Shown piece after piece: positions 1 through 5,141 of a stretch of 10,685 bases of DNA. How positions within the stretch are numbered: position 1 is the stretch's first letter; every line of letters starts with the position of its first letter. The notes under the pieces are model-generated. The model was not told the origin of the DNA. It worked only from the letters and a program-made list of their open reading frames with translations, and searched no databases. This DNA comes from Bdellovibrionales bacterium (GTDB lineage Bacteria > Bdellovibrionota > Bdellovibrionia > Bdellovibrionales > UBA1609), in contig JAPOOY010000235.1 of NCBI GenBank assembly GCA_026713205.1, forward strand, positions 1-10,685, given 5' to 3'. Position numbers and translations under genes: made by a program.

Positions 1-873
1 ATGATTGGAAAAAGAAAAAACCTCTATCCCTTGGGTATTTTTATATTTTTCCTTAATAGAGGCAAACTCCTGTTTCCCGGTTTGATGAAAAATAAATATG
101 TCCTGACGCCAGGATTCCTCCAGAAGAGCCTTGGAGACCACTTGATTTAAAAGCGACGCCCCCTGACTTCCCCCTAAAACCAACACCTGAAAGGGCCGTC
201 CCCTCTCTCCATCAGGTTTTCCGTCCTCTTTCTCCAGGGAATCAGAACCTGTGGAAAAAAACGACTCCTGCCTTTTTCCTGTAGGTAATTGTTTAGCATC
301 AAGTGTCTGATTTTTTTCTTCAGGAAAGGTATCTTTTGTAGGCAATGGCTTTTGATTAAACCCTTTTCGTAAAGGATAGCCACAAAGAATTTGTTTTTTT
401 CCGGAAATATTTAAAACCTTCGGGAAAACCGTGAACACAACCGGTAAAAAAGACGCTAAATAACGATTCGCCAAACCACTGACGGCATTACCCTCCCAAG
501 CGGCTCGCCGCCGACCAAATAAAAACGCGGAAAACAAAACAGGGGCGGAAATGGACCCTCCTGTTCCAAAAACCGCCAGAGGCCAAATCCGAATCATCAG
601 AAAAAATATCCGTATAAATATAAGGGGAAGAAATAAAAAAGTTTTTAATCTGGAAATAAAGGAAACCCCTCCCGCCAAAACCAAAGGAGACAAGGTATAA
701 GTGATCCAACCTTCCCGGGAAAAAACTTCCTTTTCCAAGGGACTTCCCGTGTGAATAACATGGATTTTTAAATCCGGCCTGAGCTTTAAAAGAGCCTCTG
801 CCACAGCTAAAGCCGGAAAAGCATGTCCTCCGGTTTTTCCGGCAGTGATGACAACATTTTTAGAAAAGGTCAT
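1..873 (-). CDS. murG: MurG-like UDP-GlcNAc:lipid I transferase, 3' end missing
   Basis: The frame is open from an ATG at 873 to the window edge, giving 291 residues of an expected ~355-400; the C-terminus lies outside. MurG is the peripheral membrane GT-B transferase that adds GlcNAc to lipid I to make lipid II. Seen here: the N-terminal loop AGKTGGHAFPALA (residues 11-23), a second Gly-rich loop FGTGGSISAP (102-111), WEGNAVSGLANRYL (126-139), the interdomain motif GYPLRKG (165-171) and the C-domain loop LGGSQGASLLNQ (233-244), then HQTGK. Odd points: about 60 residues separate GYPLR from LGGSQGA, against about 20 in E. coli, and the extra stretch (172-226) is polar and rich in K, E, S, T and P. 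Tyr of the usual GGY motif is Ser, and His of the usual HEQN motif is Trp. A short SD (AAGG) lies 4-5 nt before the ATG. A MurG paralogue is possible, but the family assignment is firm. Confidence 0.9.
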   Translation of the reverse strand, partial: MTFSKNVVITAGKTGGHAFPALAVAEALLKLRPDLKIHVIHTGSPLEKEVFSREGWITYTLSPLVLAGGVSFISRLKTFLFLPLIFIRIFFLMIRIWPLAVFGTGGSISAPVLFSAFLFGRRRAAWEGNAVSGLANRYLASFLPVVFTVFPKVLNISGKKQILCGYPLRKGFNQKPLPTKDTFPEEKNQTLDAKQLPTGKRQESFFSTGSDSLEKEDGKPDGERGRPFQVLVLGGSQGASLLNQVVSKALLEESWRQDIFIFHQTGKQEFASIKEKYKNTQGIEVFSFSNH

Positions 874-882
874 AATCCTTAC

Positions 883-920
883 TGAATTATACTCATCTGA
901 CTTGAAATTTCATGATCTTA
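883..920 (-). repeat. Degenerate repeat flank just upstream of murG
   Basis: Read on the minus strand, this stretch runs GAAATTTCAAGTCAGATGAG then TATAATTC and ends a few bases before the murG SD. It resembles the flank of repeat copies B (4757-4810) and C (10514-10567), which read GAAAATTTCAAAC-YGGAGGAGTAWAAC. It also contains a TATAAT (886-891) that could act as a -10 for murG. No convincing -35 is present at the right distance, so promoter function is a guess. Confidence 0.4.
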
Positions 921-1100
921 TATGGCTATTCCTGAAAAAATCTCAAAATTCTGGGATTATATACTTGATGCCACAAATAAAAGAAAACCAAAGTTTTGAA
1001 TGGCAAGAGGAGATGATCCCCATTGAATTTGCCTTTAATAAGCTATAATTTGACTTAAGCCTCCATTTTATTAAATGCGGCTTTAGGTATATAGTTCCTG

Positions 1101-1138
1101 AAAATTCAAACATGAGTAATCGATCCGGTTTGAATTTT
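1101..1138. repeat. Hairpin flanking repeat copy A
   Basis: AAAATTCAAAC (1101-1111) and GTTTGAATTTT (1128-1138) form an 11-bp perfect inverted repeat around a 16-nt loop. It ends 25 bp from the outer end of repeat copy A. Copy B has a hairpin in the equivalent place (4963-4996), built from different bases but also using a TCAAAC/GTTTGA core, so this looks like part of the larger repeated unit. There is no T-tract on either side that would make it a standard terminator. Confidence 0.6.
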
Positions 1139-1163
1139 GAAATTTTCTGTTTACATGAATTAG

Positions 1164-1284
1164 CCCTTCCTGAGAGTCTATGGGGGTCAAAAGTGAGTTC
1201 GGCTTTGACACAGATGCGACTGAAAGTCGCTCTGTGGCAAAACGCATGTTTGAACTTTTGACCCCCATAGACTCTCAGGAAGGG
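1164..1284 (-). repeat. 121-bp palindromic repeat, copy A (inverted relative to B and C)
   Basis: Arms 1164-1193 and 1255-1284 are a perfect 30-bp inverted repeat. The 61-bp interior holds a second hairpin (1209-1236: CACAGA and TCTGTG, then GCGACT and AGTCGC with a 3-nt loop). Read on the minus strand, the interior matches copies B and C almost base for base, while the arms differ from B at seven positions, each mirrored in the opposite arm. Flanking bases are also shared: TTACA outside one arm and CTAA (CTTA in B) outside the other. It lies between tsaD and murG. It could be a non-autonomous mobile element, a structured RNA, or both. Confidence 0.9.
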
Positions 1285-1333
1285 TGTAATCATGCTTTCG
1301 TTTAAAAAATCTGAAAATTCAAACATCAGTATA
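1285..1333 (-). repeat. Outer flank of repeat copy A
   Basis: On the minus strand this reads GTTATACTGATGTTTGAATT, then TTCAGATTTTTT, then GATTACA up to the arm. It is a diverged match to the flanks of copies B and C, so the repeated unit is longer than the 121-bp core. The CTGAAAATTCAAACAT segment recurs on the other side of copy A (from 1099), giving the whole block a loosely nested inverted structure. Confidence 0.55.
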
Positions 1334-1353
1334 ACAATTTAAACGCAATTCAC

Positions 1354-2490
1354 TTAAGACGGTAAAATCTGACGAGAAAAAAAATCCTTTTCCAGATGCC
1401 TTGGAGAACAGGCTGAAAGGTGGATTTTTCCTCTAAGAAATTGTCTAATTCCCGCAAAAGCTATCATCGCGGCATTATCCGTGCAATAAGAAGGTTGAGG
1501 CACAGCCCATTCCACCTTTTTTTCAAAAGCCCATTTCTTTAAACTGTCTCGTAAAAGGCCATTAGCAATCACCCCTCCTCCTATCACAACCTGACGACAG
1601 GGATAGAGTTGAAAAGCTAAATCCAGTTTTTCCATCAAATGACTGACAATGACCTGTTGATATTCCGCACAAAGTCTCTCTTGATTCTCCTTCAGCCATT
1701 CCGGGGAATGGGATTCAATTAACCTTCGCGCCGCACTTTTTATTCCGGAAAAACTAAAAGCCAGCCCCTTTGTGTTGATTCTTGAGAAAAACCTCTTTTC
1801 CGGTAACAAAACGCCTCTCGCCTGTCTTTCAATCTGAGGTCCTCCCGGGAAAGGAAGCTCCAGCAGCCGAGCTAATTTATCCAAAGCCTCTCCCGCTGAA
1901 TCATCCAAAGTACAGCCCAACAAAAAAACTTCCTCCTCTCCCTTCATGTAAAACAAATGGCTATGTCCACCACTCACAATAAGAGCCAAAAGGGGATACA
2001 AAATCTGTGTTCCGGAATCTTCCGGTGATATAACAGACCTTTTACCCGCCTGAGAAATCAAAGGTTTCTCAGCAGAAATTTTAGAAGGATTTGAAAGAGT
2101 CTGCTTTTCGGTTATTTTTTCTTTTGACCATAAAAATGGACTTAAAATATGCCCCTCAATATGATTGACCCCGATGACCGGTTTATTCCAGGTCATCCCA
2201 AGCGTCTGAGCTGTGACATACCCCACTAAAAGGGAGCCTAACAGCCCTGGACGATTAGTCACCCCGATCACATCAATTTGATTCACAGATACGATCTTTA
2301 AGGCTTTCTCAATCAAAGGTAACAAATAAAGACTGTGGTTGCGGCCCGCTAACTCCGGTACAATACCGCCATACCTATCATGGAGAAGATCTTGATTTTG
2401 AGCGCCATTAAATAAAACCTGTCCCCTCTCATTAACAAGAGAGACACAGGTGTCATCACAGCTTGTTTCTATACCAAGAGCTATTGGCAT
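1354..2490 (-). CDS. tsaD: TsaD, tRNA N6-threonylcarbamoyladenosine transferase subunit
   Basis: TsaD transfers threonylcarbamoyl from TC-AMP to A37 of ANN-decoding tRNAs, working with TsaB and TsaE in the cytoplasm. Seen (numbered from the ATG at 2490, 378 aa): GIETSCDDT at the start, YGGIVPELAGRNH, the metal-binding HIEGH (His 110 and 114), LIVSGGHSH, LDDSAGEALDKLAR followed by LPFPGGP, FSFSGIKSA, IGGGVIANGLLR, and YCTDNAAM with the third metal ligand Asp 338. ATG 2490 is preferred over an upstream TTG (2496) because GGAGGAG sits 7 nt before the ATG but only 1 nt before the TTG. Odd: between HILSPFLW and YPLLALIV are about 43 polar residues (roughly 122-165), against about 8 in E. coli. The gene starts 39 bp after the cpoB-like stop, so it is probably part of the pal operon. 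Confidence 0.96.
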   Translation of the reverse strand: MPIALGIETSCDDTCVSLVNERGQVLFNGAQNQDLLHDRYGGIVPELAGRNHSLYLLPLIEKALKIVSVNQIDVIGVTNRPGLLGSLLVGYVTAQTLGMTWNKPVIGVNHIEGHILSPFLWSKEKITEKQTLSNPSKISAEKPLISQAGKRSVISPEDSGTQILYPLLALIVSGGHSHLFYMKGEEEVFLLGCTLDDSAGEALDKLARLLELPFPGGPQIERQARGVLLPEKRFFSRINTKGLAFSFSGIKSAARRLIESHSPEWLKENQERLCAEYQQVIVSHLMEKLDLAFQLYPCRQVVIGGGVIANGLLRDSLKKWAFEKKVEWAVPQPSYCTDNAAMIAFAGIRQFLRGKIHLSACSPRHLEKDFFSRQILPS

Positions 2491-2497
2491 GTCCAAA

Positions 2498-2504
2498 CTC
2501 CTCC
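2498..2504 (-). promoter_or_regulatory. Shine-Dalgarno of tsaD
   Basis: GGAGGAG on the minus strand, 7 nt before ATG 2490. It decides the start codon against the in-frame TTG at 2496. Confidence 0.8.
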
Positions 2505-2529
2505 AGTCTGAGCTTTTTCAATGAAAAGA

Positions 2530-3267
2530 CTATTTTATAAGCTTCTGGGCTTTTTTCGCAAAGGGAGAGTTAGGATAACCGGCGACTAATTCTTTAAAAA
2601 AGATTTGAGCCTCTTCTTTCATATTCAGTTCCTGAAAAGCTCTGCCAATTAAATAAGTGGCGGAAGGGTATTGAGTTCCTTCCGGATGTTTGTTTCTGTA
2701 CTCCTCAAGAACTTCAATGGCCTTTTCCCAGGATTGTTCAATAAACAGTTTCTGTCCGCTAATAAAAAGTTTTTTTGAAGAGGCCGTCTCTTTTTTCCCC
2801 TTTGTATCTTCTGAAACTTCTTGATCTTTTTTTGATTTTTTTTCAGCATTTTGAGGAACCGGCAACTTCTCTGTTTTTTGAGAGAGAAACGGATTATCCA
2901 CTTCCTCATCCTCATCAAAAAGATCGGGAACTTCTTCCATTAGGGCTGTTTCCCCCTCCTCTTCCACAGTGATCTCCACATCCTCACGATTTTGAATTTG
3001 ACGAACCAACTGTTGAACCCGATTTTCCAATAAGACAATCCGCTTTTGCATATCCTTGTATTTCCTGGTTGCGGTTTTAAGTTTTTTAAGTAGAAAATCC
3101 ACATTTTCCTTTCCTTCAGCCAATACCTCCTGGGAAAGATACCGAGCCTGATCAATGATCCCCTGAGAGGTAACCTGACGGTTCATTTGTTCAACGGAAG
3201 ATTTTTTGGCTGTTCCGGAACAATGAACAATAAAAGGAATTAAAAAAGAAAGAAAAATAGGTTTCAT
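2530..3267 (-). CDS. CpoB/YbgF-like envelope protein: coiled coil plus C-terminal TPRs
   Basis: CpoB proteins are periplasmic Tol-Pal partners that link outer-membrane constriction to wall synthesis. Numbered from ATG 3267 (245 aa): a hydrophobic signal segment MKPIFLSFLIPFIVHC (1-16); a heptad-like coiled-coil region (about 25-95); a highly charged linker with DEDEE and K/E runs (about 100-165); and two TPR-like units (about 166-242) with the YbgF pattern, including NKHPEGTQYPSATYLIGRA and GYPNSPFAKKAQK. The Cys in IVHC could be lipidated, but His at -1 is a poor lipobox, so soluble periplasmic export is also possible. A TTG at 3285 would add six residues and overlap the DUF4398 stop; ATG 3267 gives a cleaner signal peptide. 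The gene sits two steps after pal. CpoB is the best guess; a generic BamD-like or TPR lipoprotein is the alternative. Confidence 0.8.
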   Translation of the reverse strand: MKPIFLSFLIPFIVHCSGTAKKSSVEQMNRQVTSQGIIDQARYLSQEVLAEGKENVDFLLKKLKTATRKYKDMQKRIVLLENRVQQLVRQIQNREDVEITVEEEGETALMEEVPDLFDEDEEVDNPFLSQKTEKLPVPQNAEKKSKKDQEVSEDTKGKKETASSKKLFISGQKLFIEQSWEKAIEVLEEYRNKHPEGTQYPSATYLIGRAFQELNMKEEAQIFFKELVAGYPNSPFAKKAQKLIK

Positions 3268-3281
3268 TAAAATTGTGTCTC

Positions 3282-3617
3282 TCAAAAACCGTGATCCCCA
3301 ACTCTAGCCCGTTTAATGCGAGTTAGATCTTCTGATCTTTCCGCATATTCCGCCGCTTCTTCAAAACGATCTCCAGCCCGATCATAATAACGATCCTTAA
3401 AAGCGGACTCTCCGGAACGATACAGTTTGAGGGCCTTTCCATAGTAACCCGGATAATGTTTATCCGCCTTATGTTTTTCCGCCTGGGAAATAGCCTCCCG
3501 AGCTAGAGAATACTCTTTAATCGGTGGAAGACCCGCACAGGAAACAAGGAAAGAAAAACAAATCAACCCACTGACAACCGGAATAACGGAATGATGGGAG
3601 TTAGTAAATCGGAACAA
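3282..3617 (-). CDS. DUF4398-type small lipoprotein
   Basis: The protein has 111 residues. It has a signal sequence ending in a good lipobox FLVSC, so Cys27 is the probable lipidated residue. The mature part is almost all helix: KEYSLAREAISQAEKHKADK, then a KALKLYRSGESAFKDRYYDRA stretch and RFEEAAEYAERSED. This Ala-rich pattern with regularly spaced A/Y residues is typical of DUF4398 domains, whose function is not well defined and which often sit beside OmpA-family proteins. The start is a TTG at 3617, overlapping the pal stop by 17 bp with AAGGG about 7 nt upstream; no ATG is available in frame and later starts would destroy the signal peptide. The overlap suggests translational coupling to pal. 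Its product is probably anchored to the outer membrane beside Pal. Confidence 0.82.
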   Translation of the reverse strand: MFRFTNSHHSVIPVVSGLICFSFLVSCAGLPPIKEYSLAREAISQAEKHKADKHYPGYYGKALKLYRSGESAFKDRYYDRAGDRFEEAAEYAERSEDLTRIKRARVGDHGF

Positions 3618-4098
3618 AATTCACCCTTCTGTTCTTAGCATTGTCCGTATAAGATAAAGGCTTTTCCTCTCCATAACTGATAATTTCCAATTTTTCTTCC
3701 GGAATATTAAGAGCTTTTAAATATCGCTTTACCCTTTCAGCCCGACGCTGTCCCAAGCCGATATTATAGGCCTCTGATCCCAGAGAATCACAATGTCCCT
3801 CTAATTCCATACGCACAACCTCAGGATGACTGTTCAACCATTTAACATTGGCTTCCAAAGCGGCTTTGGATTCAGAAGACAGAACAGCCGAATCCAAGTC
3901 AAAAAAGATCGTACTCAGACCTGAGATAGACCCTGAATCACTGTCCTTTCGGTCTTCACTGGTCATATTTTCAATATCCTCCGCCCCTTCTCCAACAATC
4001 TGATTTCGGCCCTGAAGTTTATCCTTCATCTTCTGAAAGGAAGAACAAGCCGGAAAAACCAAAATAACTGCTATTAAAACTGAAACTCGGAAATACAT
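3601..4098 (-). CDS. pal: Pal, peptidoglycan-associated OmpA-family lipoprotein
   Basis: The protein has 165 residues. Residues 1-17 form a signal sequence followed by Cys18 (VFPAC, an imperfect but plausible lipobox). A short polar, acidic linker (about 25-60) leads into an OmpA_C domain (about 62-165): STIFFDLDSAVLS, then LEGHCDSLGSEAYNIGLGQRRAERVKRYL with the usual diaminopimelate-binding Asp (104) and Arg (119), then ISYGEEKP and the terminal NRRVNF. This GHCD-x-x-GS-x-x-YN-x-x-LG-x-RRA form is that of Pal rather than porin-type OmpA. Pal is outer-membrane anchored, binds peptidoglycan and works with TolB. The start at 4098 has a strong AAGGAGGAG SD. It is the first gene of the operon, behind a promoter at 4151-4182. 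TolB and TolQRA are not in the window. Confidence 0.93.
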   Translation of the reverse strand: MYFRVSVLIAVILVFPACSSFQKMKDKLQGRNQIVGEGAEDIENMTSEDRKDSDSGSISGLSTIFFDLDSAVLSSESKAALEANVKWLNSHPEVVRMELEGHCDSLGSEAYNIGLGQRRAERVKRYLKALNIPEEKLEIISYGEEKPLSYTDNAKNRRVNFVPIY

Positions 4099-4100
4099 AA

Positions 4101-4109
4101 CTCCTCCTT
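4101..4109 (-). promoter_or_regulatory. Shine-Dalgarno of pal
   Basis: AAGGAGGAG on the minus strand ends 2 nt before ATG 4098. Its AGGAGG core is the strongest SD match in the operon and fits high expression of an abundant lipoprotein. Confidence 0.75.
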
Positions 4110-4150
4110 ATTGGCTTACAAGCCGCATTACTCTTCCGGTCCCCTTGACC

Positions 4151-4182
4151 ATTATAACCTCTATTGTTTGAATGAATCTCAA
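4151..4182 (-). promoter_or_regulatory. Probable sigma70-type promoter of the pal operon
   Basis: On the minus strand TATAAT (4151-4156) is a perfect -10 about 52 bp before the pal ATG. The only -35-like hexamer is TTGAGA (4177-4182), 20 bp away, longer than the usual 16-18, so the promoter may depend on the -10 or on an activator. Confidence 0.5.
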
Positions 4183-4187
4183 TAGAG
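4159..4187. promoter_or_regulatory. 8-bp inverted repeat overlapping the pal promoter
   Basis: CTCTATTG (4159-4166) and CAATAGAG (4180-4187) are separated by 13 bp and span the -35 and the spacer of the pal promoter. Centre-to-centre spacing is about 21 bp, two helical turns, as for a dimeric repressor or activator site. The region is shared with the divergent gene at 4260. No known regulator consensus is recognised. Confidence 0.4.
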
Positions 4188-4197
4188 TTAATTTTTT

Positions 4198-4227
4198 TAG
4201 ACAATTGGAAAACATTGTGTTTAATAT
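4198..4227 (+). promoter_or_regulatory. Possible promoter of the 154-aa gene
   Basis: TAGACA (4198-4203), an 18-bp spacer and TAATAT (4222-4227) lie 32 bp before ATG 4260. The match is moderate and the surroundings are AT-rich, so chance is possible. Confidence 0.4.
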
Positions 4228-4259
4228 AGCTGGTTTTTTAAAAACAAACAAGAGGGTTT

Positions 4260-4724
4260 ATGCAAGAGTCCTGGCTTCATGATCTTATTGAAGAGGAAAA
4301 GACCAACCGTCTCTCTTCTTTTTCACAGGAGGTGGATAGAGAATCGGCTGTCAAAGACGGGCTGTCCGAACTTAAATCTCTATTTCAGAAATTTATAACA
4401 ACTTTTAATAAAATAAAAGATCCCCTCAGCGGATCTATTCACCTGTACAAATTAGCCCACTCTGAAACAGGATTTTTGATCTTCCGCAGAGGATGTCGTT
4501 TGATTTTTTTTCAACCTTCACCAGAACAAATCCGTATTCAGTTTCTAAAGAAAGAGGAAGAAAAACTGGTAACCCATGTGGATGCTCATATCCGTATCTT
4601 TTTCCATAATCCTTTCAGTCCGGCTTGTTGGACTCATGAGGGATGGCCCGGATTTGTGGACATGGATTGTCTGGCCCGTTACTACCTGAAAATGCTTATT
4701 TATCATAGCAACGGCCCACGCTAA
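4260..4724 (+). CDS. Protein of unknown function (154 aa)
   Basis: This is the only plus-strand gene in the window, divergent from pal. ATG 4260 has AGAGGG 3 nt upstream. I do not recognise the family. The N-terminal part (1-50) is charged and probably helical. A central part (about 58-115) alternates hydrophobic and polar residues in a strand-like way (HLYKLAHSETGFLIFRRG, LIFFQPSPEQIRIQFL, AHIRIFF). The C-terminal part holds WTHEGWPGFVDMDCLARYYL. There is no signal peptide or clear membrane segment, so it is probably cytoplasmic. Base usage is like its neighbours. The sharp start, long uninterrupted frame and ordinary amino-acid make-up support a real gene; function cannot be stated. Confidence 0.72.
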   Translation: MQESWLHDLIEEEKTNRLSSFSQEVDRESAVKDGLSELKSLFQKFITTFNKIKDPLSGSIHLYKLAHSETGFLIFRRGCRLIFFQPSPEQIRIQFLKKEEEKLVTHVDAHIRIFFHNPFSPACWTHEGWPGFVDMDCLARYYLKMLIYHSNGPR

Positions 4725-4756
4725 AGATCTTTTCCGATCTGAAGCAACATTTCTGG

Positions 4757-4810
4757 TTATACTCCTCCAGTTTGAAATTTTCCGGTTTTTCATAATAAAG
4801 AATGCTTACA
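4757..4810 (+). repeat. Outer flank of repeat copy B
   Basis: TTATACTCCTCC, a GTTTGAAATTTTCCGG block, TTTTTCATAA and GCTTACA lead into the left arm of copy B. Copy C has the same order with a handful of changes (10514-10567), and copy A has a diverged version. Read on the minus strand it ends in GGAGGAGTATAACC, an SD-like sequence followed after 3 nt by an ATG, but that frame closes after nine codons. Confidence 0.75.
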
Positions 4811-4931
4811 CCCTTTATAACAGCCTATAGGGGTCAAAAATTCAAACATGCGTTTTGCCACAGAGCGACTTTCAGCCGCTACTGTGTCAAAGCCGAACTC
4901 ATTTTTGACCCCTATAGGCTGTTATAAAGGG
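4811..4931 (+). repeat. 121-bp palindromic repeat, copy B
   Basis: Arms 4811-4840 and 4902-4931 are a perfect 30-bp inverted repeat. The interior contains a hairpin at 4859-4886 (CACAG and CTGTG outer pairs, GCGACT against AGCCGC with one mismatch). It lies between the convergent ends of the 154-aa gene and the secreted-protein gene. No T-tract follows either arm, so it is not a standard intrinsic terminator, though a hairpin this strong could still stop or protect transcripts. Confidence 0.93.
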
Positions 4932-4962
4932 CTTATGTCTCTTAAATAAAAACAGGAAAAAT

Positions 4963-4996
4963 TCAAACACGATTGGTATATATGAATCGTGTTTGA
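4963..4996. repeat. 12-bp hairpin flanking repeat copy B
   Basis: TCAAACACGATT (4963-4974) pairs perfectly with AATCGTGTTTGA (4985-4996) around the 10-nt loop GGTATATATG. It starts 31 bp after the end of copy B, matching the position of the hairpin beside copy A (1101-1138) although the stem bases differ. On the plus strand a T-rich stretch follows after about 10 bp (GATTTTTTG), so a terminator role for the 154-aa gene is possible but weak. Confidence 0.6.
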
Positions 4997-5045
4997 GCTT
5001 TCTGATTTTTTGTTGAAATAAAAATAATCAAGAGTACAGGAATTA

Positions 5046-5118
5046 CAAATTCACACAGGCGTTTTGCCACAAAGTGACTTGTAGTCGCTCCGTATCAAAT
5101 CCGAACTCCCTTTTGAAT
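5046..5118 (+). repeat. Degraded repeat copy D, without arms
   Basis: GCGTTTTGCCAC, a GTGACT-TGT-AGTCGC hairpin and TCAAATCCGAACTC match the interior of copies A-C in order and orientation with scattered changes. The 30-bp arms are missing or unrecognisable. The inner hairpin survives, with one G-T pair. The reading frame that is open in A-C is broken here: the ATG has become AGG and a TGA appears six codons later. Confidence 0.75.
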
Positions 5119-5141
5119 CTTTCCTCTCCTTTTTACTCCAC

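Noticed and set aside
943..1326. Open frames of 127 and 61 codons on the minus strand through repeat copy A
   Set aside because: They are open because the repeat and its flanks happen to lack stops; they cross the hairpin arms, have no SD and no family features. The shared MRFATER frame is reported as a finding instead.
4734..4749. AGATC-TTTTCC-GATCT hairpin after the 154-aa gene as terminator
   Set aside because: The stem is only five base pairs with no T-run after it.
4811..4931. Repeat copies as ordinary intrinsic terminators
   Set aside because: The stems are far longer than usual and neither strand has a T-tract right after the stem. Transcript stopping remains possible but is not shown.
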